Source: a bacterium (GTDB lineage: Bacteria > Oederibacteriota > JAAXVQ01 > JAUVAV01). Taken from it: a stretch of 64,000 nucleotides of DNA. Below are positions 1 to 8,390 of this stretch, one piece after another; the stretch's first letter is position 1; every line of letters begins with the position of its first letter. The notes beneath the pieces are model-generated. The model saw nothing but the letters and a program-made list of their open reading frames with translations, was not told the origin of the DNA and made no database searches. The stretch lies in the NCBI GenBank assembly GCA_021108215.1, contig JAIORK010000002.1:1-64000 (forward strand), written 5' to 3'. The position numbers were made by a program, and so were the translations under genes.

Positions 1-223
1 TTACGCAAAAAGGTCTTCTGAGTTGAATGTGTCGCACTATAAGTTACAATTCACCTTTGATTATCAAACCCCGAAACAGCATTGCATTTTAAATCCCGGC
101 GTGGGATAATTTCCCCGGTTTTCATTCGTTTTCACTTAAAAAAATTAAAAATTATCATAATAAAGATACCCGAGTTTGAATCAAACATGTAGGGGGGGGA
201 ATGGCACCTGAATTTGGAATGAG

Positions 224-446
224 TTATCGTGCTGGCGCGAACACGATGGACAGCCTGCCCGGCGAATGCCGGGTAAGTCCATCAATGGAGCGAGTAAAAA
301 TATCGCCGCCCCGACCGGAAGAGATATACAAGCATCGGGAGGCTTCGCACAAGGCGAACATCTCCCGACAAAAATACCGCGGGCTGCCTGCCCGGCGTAC
401 CGTGTCCGGCGAATGCCGGATGCCGGGTAAGCCTGTGGATTTTTAT
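224..446. repeat. GC-rich dispersed repeat, mosaic copy in a gene leader
   Basis: About 40 bases at 226-270 (TTATCGTGCTGGCGCGAA...) recur at 6671-6712, and the block at 380-446 (core CCGTGTCCGGCGAATGCCGG) recurs at about 6700-6770, inverted at 26311-26352, and degenerate at 43213-43290. The repeat runs to within a few bases of the ATG at 453, so it has probably replaced the native leader of that gene. It is open in frame with the downstream gene, but the translation is repeat-derived. Bases 1-200 are AT-rich and hold no gene or convincing promoter that I can see. Confidence 0.7.
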
Positions 447-452
447 CCGACG

Positions 453-1799
453 ATGAAAAAATCACTAAGCTGCATTTTGTTTGTCGTCGCTTGTTTGCTG
501 ATGTTTCGCAGCGGTTGGGCTGACTGGAGTTATAATTATGATACCGCCTGGATGGATGATTTTAGTCAGGGAGCGCCGGATACCCAGCCAAGTCGCTGGC
601 AGGATGCCGACAATGGCGGGCGGGAAGTTGAACTGATTTACAGTTATCAGGATTCTTATGCGGCGCTAACCAGATCCGCTGAAACCATGGAAACGGGGGA
701 TGTTTTCTCAGAAAACATCCACTGCAATGTGGATGTTTTTGATACCGTGGAAATTCGGGTTGTGGATTCCATTTCTACCAGTGTGACATCATGGAGTATT
801 GGTTTGCAGGAAAGCAGTGGTGATAGGCGCTACCACATTTTGCATGACTTCACCGGGGCCACCGGGACATTTTCCTTCCACATGCGCGATATGACCGGGT
901 GGTCCGGGACGCAGGATTTTAGTATTCGTCTTGCCATGAAGGGTGCTGTGGGGGAGTATTTAGTGATTGACTATGTCAGCATTTTTAGAAATCCAACAGA
1001 CAAAAAGTCCTTCTGGCGTGAGGATTTCGTGGGAGAACCCAATACTCAGATCAGATCATGGTGGGACGAGACCGAGGACAATACGTTGAATGCTGAGATT
1101 CGTTATTCTGATTCAACCCTGGCATCCTCGGGTAATATTGAACTTATTGATGATGGCGGTAATTCCCTGGCGCCTTGGGGCAAAGTCCTCTCGCCGGGCA
1201 TTATTTGGGATACTGAAGTGTATGATCACATCGAAATGCAGATTACCAGTGTGGCAATCAATACTTCCTGGCAATTATGGGTGAGAGAGTTGGGCAATGG
1301 CTGGCCCGGAGTCTCGATAACAGCGGGTTCCGGTGACGGGGTATTTACGTTTGATGTGCATGATATACCGGGCTGGCTGTGGAGTGGGCCGACCTTGATG
1401 GCATTTGAATTGTATATTGAGGGGACGCAAGTAGGTGTGAATTATGATCTTGATTATATACAGGTTTACCGTCCGCAGGCAACGCCAACGCCGGTTGTCC
1501 CTGTCCCGACACCCAGCCCTACGGCAGCTGTTTTTCCTCAGGGAGGTTTTGCCACCCCCAATCCTTTTTTGCCCAACCGCGGAGAGAAGGTCTTTTTTAA
1601 TTTTATCCTATCCGGAAGTCAAAGCGCATATACCATCAGGATTATGAATTTGCAGGGCCGGATTGTGAAAAAATTAGCATCGAAGAATGAATGGGATGGA
1701 CGGGACAATCAAGGTCGTTTGTGTGAGGGCGGTATTTATATTTATCAGATTGAGTCGGGGGATAAACGGGTGAGCGGAAAACTTGTACTTATTCATTGA
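453..1799 (+). CDS. exported surface protein with FlgD/T9SS-like C-terminal domain
   Basis: The 448-residue product begins with a clear signal peptide (MKKSLSCILFVVACLLMF, cleavage near GWA-DW). Two related beta-rich segments follow, at about residues 25-180 and 185-325. Each opens with a W..DF...P.TQ...W motif and ends in a D-Y-[IV]-x-[IV]-[FY]-R strand, so they look like tandem jelly-roll, CBM-like domains. A Thr/Pro linker (about 330-350) leads to a final ~80-residue domain with PNPF, an RIMNLQGR strand, WDGRDNQG and GIYIYQI, typical of FlgD-Ig/T9SS type A sorting-like domains. The same tail closes the protein at 62217-64000. An in-frame ATG at 201 would add 84 residues of repeat DNA, so I chose 453 for the signal peptide, although no good ribosome site precedes it. 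It overlaps the next gene by 4 bases. Ligand unknown. Confidence 0.75.
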   Translation: MKKSLSCILFVVACLLMFRSGWADWSYNYDTAWMDDFSQGAPDTQPSRWQDADNGGREVELIYSYQDSYAALTRSAETMETGDVFSENIHCNVDVFDTVEIRVVDSISTSVTSWSIGLQESSGDRRYHILHDFTGATGTFSFHMRDMTGWSGTQDFSIRLAMKGAVGEYLVIDYVSIFRNPTDKKSFWREDFVGEPNTQIRSWWDETEDNTLNAEIRYSDSTLASSGNIELIDDGGNSLAPWGKVLSPGIIWDTEVYDHIEMQITSVAINTSWQLWVRELGNGWPGVSITAGSGDGVFTFDVHDIPGWLWSGPTLMAFELYIEGTQVGVNYDLDYIQVYRPQATPTPVVPVPTPSPTAAVFPQGGFATPNPFLPNRGEKVFFNFILSGSQSAYTIRIMNLQGRIVKKLASKNEWDGRDNQGRLCEGGIYIYQIESGDKRVSGKLVLIH

Positions 1800-3181
1800 C
1801 AAGGGCGGTAGTCGGTTTGAAAGTTTGGGAGTCACTAAAAAAATGGAAGCAACTCAGATTGCTCTTTATCGGCGCGGGGATTGGCGGGCTCATGATCGCG
1901 GTCGTAGGATCTATTTATGTCAATTTACAGGCCATGGAGCAAGATCAGGTTTTGGAATACCGGAACACGGCCATGAAATTAAGCGACCTGACCATGAATT
2001 TTTATCTCAAAGGCCAGTATGAAAATATCGAGGATATGATGAAGGTACAAACCCAAACTTCAGCCATTCAATACATGGCATTTAATATGGGCGGCCAACC
2101 CCGCTACACAGCCGGCAATGGCTCTAATTTGAAAATGACGGAAAAGATTCTTCGGCAAACAGGGGCTGCGGAAATAAAAATAATCCGCAAACAGCGGTAC
2201 GTTTATTTAAATATTCCTTTTGTCGAAGCGGAAGATGTGATCCAAAAGCAGAGCAGTTTATTGGTGGTTTTTTCTCTGGAGGAATTTCAAAAAAATAAAA
2301 AAAGTATTCTTTGGTCGATTGTCGGTATTGTCAGCCTGGTAACCGGATCGGTCGTTCTCTTTTACCTGCTGGCTAAGACCTCGCATCAACTGCAGGAAAG
2401 GAATCGGGAGCTGGCGGAAACCAGTCGGAAACTCAAAGTGGAAGAACAGACCAAGACCGGCATGATCAAGGCCATTGCGCATGATGCTTTGCACTATGTC
2501 ACCGTGATTCAGATGATTAATGATAATTTAAAAGCGCAGGCAAAAAATACGAAGCAAGCAATGGATATCCTGCCTTTTGTCAATGACATTATAGAAAGCA
2601 ATGGTTCACTGACCAAGCTGTTGGAGGACCTTAAATACAATGAGTACCTCAGTCGTGGTTTGGTGATTGAAAATCCTGTAAAAATCCAATTTGTTGAATT
2701 TCTCAGCACCATTCTTACCAGTTTGAAAGAAATGTTTTCCAAGAAAAACATTCAGTGTGAGTTTTTTCATGAAAATCCGACTGCGTATGTTTTTGTTGAT
2801 CGCGAATTGATCAAACGGGTGGTGTTTAATCTGCTGCACAATGCATTTAAATATACCCGGCGGGACAGTAAGATTAAGGTATGGTGCCGGCAGGAAGCGG
2901 ATAAGATTGTGACCTTTATTCAGGATGCAGGGGCGGGGATTCCGGAAAAGCAATGGGAAATTATTTTTGATCCTTCGGTCAGACTTGCAGACAGTGATTT
3001 TGTCCGGCCGGAAGACAAACGCGGTACGGGTTTGGGGCTGACTAATTCCAGAAAATCCGTTGAATTGTATCAAGGGAAACTGGGGGTGTATAAAAGCGCG
3101 AAAAATATTGGGACGACTTTTTACTTTTCGCTGCCGCTGGTGCCGGCGGAAAATGCAGGTTCGACAGGAGATGATCTATGA
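1796..3181 (+). CDS. membrane sensor histidine kinase
   Basis: The 461-residue protein has a first membrane helix at about 19-42, an extracytoplasmic sensor region of ~125 residues with no recognised domain, a second helix at about 169-190, a short coiled coil, and a dimerisation helix with the presumed phospho-acceptor His229 in an unusual box (AHDALHYV rather than HE.RNPL). The ATPase domain shows an N-box (NLLHNAFKY, about 345), G1 DAGAGI (377-382) and G2 GTGLGL (410-415). The start is uncertain: TTG at 1796 overlaps the previous stop, while TTG at 1817 has a better ribosome site (AAGGGCGG). It overlaps the response regulator by 4 bases, so the two are very likely a cognate pair and translationally coupled. 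Confidence 0.88.
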   Translation: MTRAVVGLKVWESLKKWKQLRLLFIGAGIGGLMIAVVGSIYVNLQAMEQDQVLEYRNTAMKLSDLTMNFYLKGQYENIEDMMKVQTQTSAIQYMAFNMGGQPRYTAGNGSNLKMTEKILRQTGAAEIKIIRKQRYVYLNIPFVEAEDVIQKQSSLLVVFSLEEFQKNKKSILWSIVGIVSLVTGSVVLFYLLAKTSHQLQERNRELAETSRKLKVEEQTKTGMIKAIAHDALHYVTVIQMINDNLKAQAKNTKQAMDILPFVNDIIESNGSLTKLLEDLKYNEYLSRGLVIENPVKIQFVEFLSTILTSLKEMFSKKNIQCEFFHENPTAYVFVDRELIKRVVFNLLHNAFKYTRRDSKIKVWCRQEADKIVTFIQDAGAGIPEKQWEIIFDPSVRLADSDFVRPEDKRGTGLGLTNSRKSVELYQGKLGVYKSAKNIGTTFYFSLPLVPAENAGSTGDDL

Positions 3182-4584
3182 ATAGCGTGTTGGTGGTGGA
3201 TGACGATCCCATTATTGTGTCAAATATCATTAAAGGATTTGAAATGGAGCGGTTTGCCGCCGAGGGAACTTCGGATTACCGCGAAACGATCCGGATTATA
3301 GAATCAAAACATCCGGATATTGTTATCCTGGATGTTTTCTGGGGAAACAGTGAAGATAGCTTTGGCATTGATGTGCTGCGCGAGATTCGGGAAAAATGGG
3401 ACAAAGATGCTTTGCCGGTTTTTATGATTACCGCCCAGGGGGAATCAGCCCAGCTGCTTGAATCCATGAACCTGGGCGCGACGGATTTTATCAGCAAACC
3501 ATTTACCATCGCCGGGTTGATTGAACGGGTTAAACGGACCCTGGAAGAGGGCCCGGTCCCGCCGGACGCTGATCCGCTGGAACCTTGGAGTGAACGCATT
3601 GCGGGAAGATCAAAACCGATCTTGGATTTAACCATGAATGTGTGGAAAGCGGTTCGGGATAAATCAGATATACTGATTTTAGGAGAGACAGGTACGGGAA
3701 AAGACCTGGTGGCCAGAATGTACCATCAACAAAGTATGTGGTGCCAAAAACCGCTTAAAATTATTTATTGTCCCAATGTGAGCGATACGTTATTTGAATC
3801 ACAATTGTTCGGTCATCGCAAAGGGGCTTTCACCGGCGCAAATGAGGATCGGGCCGGTGATTTGCGGGAAGCTGATGGCGGGATTGCATTGCTCAACGAG
3901 ATTGGGGAGTTGACGGATATTCAACAACAGAAATTACTTAATTTTTTAGAGACCAAGCGGATTAAACCTTTAGGGAGTAATGAAGATATCCATCTTGATG
4001 TTGTTGTTTTGGCAGCCACCAACCGGCCTTTGAAAAAGATGGTGGATGAGGGGATTTTCCGGAATGATTTATATCAGCGTTTGAGTAAAGGGGTTTTACT
4101 GGAAACTCCGCCATTGCGCAAATACCTGGATGATATTCCGTATCTGGTGGAGCATATTATCCAGGAAATTAATCTGACTGCGACAAGTAAAATTCACGAT
4201 ATTGATAGGGATGTTATTGAGCTTTTTCAACAGTTGTATTGGGATGGCAATGTTCGTCAATTGAAAAACTGTATTTTTGAAGGCGCCCGGCGCTGTATTG
4301 GCGGGAAAATTATTTTGCATGATGTTGCCGGCTATATTGAACGACATTGCATCAAATTTCTTGATGAAGAAAAAATGCTCTGCTTGGAAGACTTTAACCT
4401 GCAATTGGATACGGCCTATCCGGTGTTTAAACAAAAACTAAAAGATGCCGAGAAAAAATATTTAGTCCATCATTTGCAAAAAAATAACTGGCAAGTTCCC
4501 AAAACTGCGGAAAGTATTGGGATCAAACATCGTCAGCGATTGAATGAATTAATGCGGGAATTTAAAATTAAGAAGGATCAATAA
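3178..4584 (+). CDS. NtrC-family sigma-54 response regulator with altered Walker B
   Basis: The 468 residues form a receiver domain (D8/D9 acidic pocket, phospho-acceptor D52, K in ISKPF), an AAA+ sigma-54 activation domain and a Fis-type helix-turn-helix at about 420-465. The AAA+ part has Walker A GETGTGKD (169-176) and an intact GAFTGA loop (216-221) for sigma-54 contact. Walker B reads GGIALLNEIGEL, so the usual Asp is Asn240 before Glu241; the other NtrC protein in this window (17193-18518) keeps the normal DE. It should respond to the kinase encoded just upstream and act at sigma-54 promoters; the nearest one is at 7014. Whether Asn240 permits ATP hydrolysis is an open question. Confidence 0.9.
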   Translation: MNSVLVVDDDPIIVSNIIKGFEMERFAAEGTSDYRETIRIIESKHPDIVILDVFWGNSEDSFGIDVLREIREKWDKDALPVFMITAQGESAQLLESMNLGATDFISKPFTIAGLIERVKRTLEEGPVPPDADPLEPWSERIAGRSKPILDLTMNVWKAVRDKSDILILGETGTGKDLVARMYHQQSMWCQKPLKIIYCPNVSDTLFESQLFGHRKGAFTGANEDRAGDLREADGGIALLNEIGELTDIQQQKLLNFLETKRIKPLGSNEDIHLDVVVLAATNRPLKKMVDEGIFRNDLYQRLSKGVLLETPPLRKYLDDIPYLVEHIIQEINLTATSKIHDIDRDVIELFQQLYWDGNVRQLKNCIFEGARRCIGGKIILHDVAGYIERHCIKFLDEEKMLCLEDFNLQLDTAYPVFKQKLKDAEKKYLVHHLQKNNWQVPKTAESIGIKHRQRLNELMREFKIKKDQ

Positions 4585-4626
4585 CAATCCATTTGTTTGG
4601 GAAATGATGAAGGAGTGTATGGGAAT

Positions 4627-6627
4627 ATGCTGAAAAAAAAAGGTTTCATTCGCTATGGTTCCGTTTGGCTGGGTATGTTTTTCCTGGGTGCGGGACTGAT
4701 GTTCGCAAGTCCGTCGCAGGCATATTTTATTGATGCGGTCTATGGCGTGCGTCCCGCCGGGATGGGTGAGGCGTTTGTCGGGATTGCCGATGATGCCAAT
4801 ACCGTGCTGTTTAATCCGGCGGGTATTTCCGGGATGAAACAGGTTGAGGTTATGGGGATGTATTCCAGGCTTTATATGAATTTGGATGACCGGCAGTATA
4901 CCGGCAATCAGGACCGCATTGGATACAGCCTGGCTGCAACTGTTCTGCCGTTTGCGGATGCCGTTGGTTCGTTTGGTTTGGCCTGGTCGCGGTTTTATTC
5001 AGAACTCTATGGAGAAAATCAGTTTTATCTATCTTATGCCAGAAATATTTTAAAGGCTTACAATATTGATTTAGGGATCACGCTTAAGGTGTTGAACTGG
5101 TCGGTTTCCAAGACGGCGTATACAGAGTCTTATTCAGAATGGGAGAAGTGGGGCGGAACCCTGGATGCAGGAATTTTAAGTTCGCCGTTTGAAGGATTCC
5201 AGGTGGGTATCAGTGCGGATAATCTGGTGCCGGCTGATATGGGATTGTATTCGGAGGCGATTACACCGGTTGCCTTGCGCGTGGGTGCGGCTTATTTTCT
5301 TCCGTGGGAAATAGACGGCTTGGAGTCGATGCGGACTCAGCTGGAATTGCATGCACGCAATGAAAGCTACAATATAAAATTCGGTTTTGAGACCTGGCTG
5401 GCAGGGAAGGAAATAGGGCTGCGGACCGGGGTGAATTTAGATCAAGTCACACTGGGGTTTAGTTACTGGAAGAAATTGTCCAGCCAGCCCTTTGAGCTGC
5501 ATTTTGACTATGCCTTTGCCTATCCTTTTTATGTTATGGAGACCATCGGATCCCACCGTGCCGGAGTGACACTGAGCTGGGACCCGCATTACTCCAGACA
5601 GCAGCTGGCAGCGGCAGTTCATCAGGCCACACAAGATAAGCAGGCTATTTCACGCAGACTGGAAGAGACCTCGCATGAGTTGGAAGCATCGGAAATGGAA
5701 ATTACCGGATTGGAAGAAAAAGTGAGTGCGATGCAGGAAGAACTTCAAAGAGCGAAACAAGCCAGACGGGAACGTCAGGCGGAGGCTGAGGTGCGTGCCC
5801 AAAAGTTGGATCGTGACCGGGCTGAGCAGTATCCGGTTAATATAAATCCTGTGATTGTGATTGGATATGAAACCAAATTATTATCCGATTATGCCTATAT
5901 TCAAGCGGTTCGTGAGCAGGTGGAAAAACTGGAGATATATTTGAAACAGCAAACCGGTTATACTTTTGTGCGCAGGGGATTTAGCAGCCCCGAGGAGATC
6001 ACCTATGCTTTTCAACAAGGCGAGATCGATATTGCCATCCCCTCCAGCGGTATTTTTTCCACCTTGTATAAGCAGGGGATTGCAGATCCGTTTTTAACCT
6101 TTACCTACCAGGGCAAGGATTTTCAGAAATACCTGTTGTTTGTCCGTGAAGATAATCCGATTATGACGCTCAATGAGTTAAAACAAAAAAAAGTGGGCTA
6201 TTTAAATTCATTATGTATCAAACGACTAGAACGTTACCTGTCCCAGAGCTTACCCAATTACCCTTCCGGTAAATTTTTCAAGACCACCCGGAAAATGGAT
6301 TCTGCCCGCGGGGGTATTATGGCGTTGCGTTTGCAGGACATTGATGTATTGGTGGGTTTGGAATATATCGAAACAATTTTACGGCGGGAAACAGAAGGGA
6401 ATCAGGGAATTCGTATTTTGGATAAATATGGCTTTGGACCCAACGCTCCCGTATTTATCCGCACGGGCTTGAGAGAAGACAAGCGGAAGAAAATTAAGCA
6501 CGTCCAGGATATTTTGCTCAATGCGCATACTGTTCCCGAATGCAGCAGTTTTATGAAATTTTTCTTTTTTGATAAAATTAGTTTGTTTCAGGAAGAAAAG
6601 TATGAGCAGTTTTTTAAAGATCAATAG
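4627..6627 (+). CDS. PorV-like outer-membrane barrel fused to PhnD-like binding domain
   Basis: This 666-residue protein has a signal peptide ending ASPSQA and three parts. Residues about 30-318 resemble the PorV/UPF0164 family of outer-membrane barrels, with the hallmark GVRPAGMGEAFVGIADDAN followed by FNPAG. Residues 319-398 are a charged coiled coil (KQAISRRLEETSHELEASE...). Residues 399-666 look like a PhnD/phosphonate-type periplasmic substrate-binding domain, with GEIDIAIPSSG, a lobe-crossing pattern and DIDVLVGLEYIE. The start at 4627 is preceded by AGGAG at 4611-4615; upstream TTG and GTG codons are less likely. It lies 42 bases after the response regulator gene, in the same direction. 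I infer a ligand sensor or capture protein tethered to the outer membrane. I do not know this combination as a described family. Confidence 0.78.
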   Translation: MLKKKGFIRYGSVWLGMFFLGAGLMFASPSQAYFIDAVYGVRPAGMGEAFVGIADDANTVLFNPAGISGMKQVEVMGMYSRLYMNLDDRQYTGNQDRIGYSLAATVLPFADAVGSFGLAWSRFYSELYGENQFYLSYARNILKAYNIDLGITLKVLNWSVSKTAYTESYSEWEKWGGTLDAGILSSPFEGFQVGISADNLVPADMGLYSEAITPVALRVGAAYFLPWEIDGLESMRTQLELHARNESYNIKFGFETWLAGKEIGLRTGVNLDQVTLGFSYWKKLSSQPFELHFDYAFAYPFYVMETIGSHRAGVTLSWDPHYSRQQLAAAVHQATQDKQAISRRLEETSHELEASEMEITGLEEKVSAMQEELQRAKQARRERQAEAEVRAQKLDRDRAEQYPVNINPVIVIGYETKLLSDYAYIQAVREQVEKLEIYLKQQTGYTFVRRGFSSPEEITYAFQQGEIDIAIPSSGIFSTLYKQGIADPFLTFTYQGKDFQKYLLFVREDNPIMTLNELKQKKVGYLNSLCIKRLERYLSQSLPNYPSGKFFKTTRKMDSARGGIMALRLQDIDVLVGLEYIETILRRETEGNQGIRILDKYGFGPNAPVFIRTGLREDKRKKIKHVQDILLNAHTVPECSSFMKFFFFDKISLFQEEKYEQFFKDQ

Positions 6628-6667
6628 TTCTTCCACGAACATAAAACCCAGCGGCACTGCCGGGACT

Positions 6668-6790
6668 GTTTTATCGTGCTGGCGCGAATACGATGGGCAG
6701 CCTGCCCGGCGTACTGTGTTCGGCGTACCGTGCCCGGCGAATGCTGGATGCCGGGTGAGCCCGTAGCATTTTTGTCTGGACAATACGATT
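6668..6790. repeat. GC-rich dispersed repeat, second copy
   Basis: The block matches 226-446: ATCGTGCTGGCGCGAA, CAGCCTGCCCGGCG and GGATGCCGGGTGAGCC all recur in order. It fills the first part of the 481-base gap between the PorV-like gene and the ECF sigma gene. The rest of the gap is AT-rich and carries the sigma-54 promoter at 7014. No gene is supported here. Confidence 0.65.
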
Positions 6791-7013
6791 GCCCCAAAGC
6801 GAGACGGACCGGCGCTTTAACCGGATTTTTTCTTAATAAGAAAATTGAAAAGTCATCCGCCTATTTTTCAAATGGGCTATTTCCTTTTGTTGTCACGAAA
6901 GTATTTCCATTCTCCCGAACGATAAATCTTTCCGAAATGAGCATGTTTACATACAAAAATTAACCCAGGAAAAAAAAACCTTAATTTATATAGTGAAAAT
7001 ATACCCTGAATTT

Positions 7014-7029
7014 TGGCACAAAAAATGCA
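7014..7029 (+). promoter_or_regulatory. sigma-54 promoter (-24/-12)
   Basis: TGGCACAAAAAATGCA has GG and GC exactly 12 bases apart, the diagnostic -24/-12 spacing, and differs from the TGGCACG-N4-TTGCA consensus mainly at the first T of the -12 box. It lies 80 bases before the ATG of the ECF sigma gene. An NtrC-type activator is encoded 2.4 kb upstream on the same strand. Confidence 0.7.
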
Positions 7030-7108
7030 TTGTATTAATATGCATGAAAAGTGACTTTTCATCCGATACCATTTCGTGCAGTAACCATTATGAGGGGGAC
7101 ATAAGGTT

Positions 7109-7738
7109 ATGCATACTCAAACAGATACACAACTTATTTTGGCTTTTAAAAACGGACAGCGGGCAGCGGGCGAGGAAATAACACAGCGCTATTATTCGAA
7201 AATTTTATTTATGTGTTCAAAGTATCTCAACTCGGTTCCGGATGGAGAGGATGCAGCGCAAGAAGTGTTTTTTAAAGTTATTGCAGAGAAAAAAATTATC
7301 TCTTTTCGCGGTCAATCGAAACTCTCCACCTGGTTGATACGCGTGGCAATCAATGTTTGCAAATCTCAGTTCCGTAACCGGAGTACCAAAAAATTGAATC
7401 TCATGGATCAAGAAGGCATGAATCTTATGGAAGAAACAGTGCCTTGTAAGCGGAAAAGTCCCGAAGAGAATTTTATTAAAGCAGAGATTCAGGAAAAAGT
7501 ACAAGATGCCATTGAAGGACTCCCCCGGAAGTGCAAAAAAGCCATGTATTCCATTTATATTCGTGATTACTCCTACAAAGAAGCTGCCAAAGAATTGAAT
7601 ATTCCTGTGAATATTCTTGGTGTACGTCTTATGTACGGAAGAAAATTGATATTTCAATTTTTAAGAAAAGAAATCCGACAGGATTGTTCGTTCGGGTTAC
7701 TGGATATCCATCCCAGGATACAGATGGCGCTGAACTAA
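7109..7738 (+). CDS. ECF-type RNA polymerase sigma factor
   Basis: The 209-residue protein has the two-domain sigma-70 family layout. Region 2 spans about 10-85 (DAAQEVFFKVI, then FRGQSKLSTWLIRVAINVC), and region 4 about 130-185 (GLPRKCKKAMYSIYIRDYSYKE). Region 4 is slightly unusual: LNIPVNILGVRLMYGRKLI replaces the commoner S.GTVKSRL.RAR. The start follows a GAGGGGG ribosome site at 7092-7098. No anti-sigma gene lies next to it. Transcription probably starts at the sigma-54 promoter at 7014, which would place one alternative sigma factor under another. Confidence 0.88.
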   Translation: MHTQTDTQLILAFKNGQRAAGEEITQRYYSKILFMCSKYLNSVPDGEDAAQEVFFKVIAEKKIISFRGQSKLSTWLIRVAINVCKSQFRNRSTKKLNLMDQEGMNLMEETVPCKRKSPEENFIKAEIQEKVQDAIEGLPRKCKKAMYSIYIRDYSYKEAAKELNIPVNILGVRLMYGRKLIFQFLRKEIRQDCSFGLLDIHPRIQMALN

Positions 7739-7916
7739 ACAAAGTCGGTTTCCGGTTTACTCAATGATTTTTAGCAATTATTCCATTCTTTTTTTAATTT
7801 GAAACAAATCTTAATTTAATACATACGCGTTGATACGGATTATGCATTTGTCCCATATGAATTATTAGGTTATACTTATCAGATTAAATAAAGCAATAAA
7901 ACCTGAGGAGACTACC

Positions 7917-8390
7917 ATGACTCAGTTGAAGGTCCGTGACCAGGCGCCGGATTTTACACTGGATGATCAATCAGGTGATAAAGTCAGATTAAGAGATTTT
8001 CGCGGGAAAATTGTTGTGCTCTATTTTTATTCCAAAGATGGTACGCCGGGATGTACCCGGGAAGCCTGCGATTTTCGTGATTATGAAAAAGATTTTACCC
8101 GCTTGAATGTGGTAGTGCTGGGGGTTTCCAGGGATAGCCGGGAAAAGCACAGGAAATTCATGGAAAAATACGGACTGCCGTTTCGGTTGCTGGCGGATGA
8201 AGAATTACATACATTGAAGGCCTATGGTGTATGGCAGATGAAAAAAATGATGGGGTGTGAATCCATGGGGGTTATCCGTTCCACCTTCGTTATCAATCCC
8301 ATCGGGAAAATTGATAAAATTTATTATAAAGTCAGGGTGGGCGGACATGTGGCCAATGTGCTGGATGAATTGAAAAAGGAGTTGCGGTAA
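7917..8390 (+). CDS. bcp: thioredoxin-dependent peroxiredoxin (Bcp/PrxQ type)
   Basis: The 157-residue cytoplasmic AhpC/TSA-fold protein reduces peroxides with thioredoxin. The motif GTPGCTREACDFRD holds the peroxidatic Cys46 and the resolving Cys51 five residues later, the PrxQ arrangement. Length is normal for Bcp. TGAGGAG at 7903-7909 is the ribosome site. Its stop codon shares one base with the trpD start, so the two genes are probably cotranscribed although functionally unrelated. Confidence 0.93.
   Translation: MTQLKVRDQAPDFTLDDQSGDKVRLRDFRGKIVVLYFYSKDGTPGCTREACDFRDYEKDFTRLNVVVLGVSRDSREKHRKFMEKYGLPFRLLADEELHTLKAYGVWQMKKMMGCESMGVIRSTFVINPIGKIDKIYYKVRVGGHVANVLDELKKELR

Noticed and set aside
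6379-6783. 134-codon minus-strand frame over the end of the PorV-like fusion gene
   Set aside because: It is composed of the dispersed repeat and the complement of the upstream gene.
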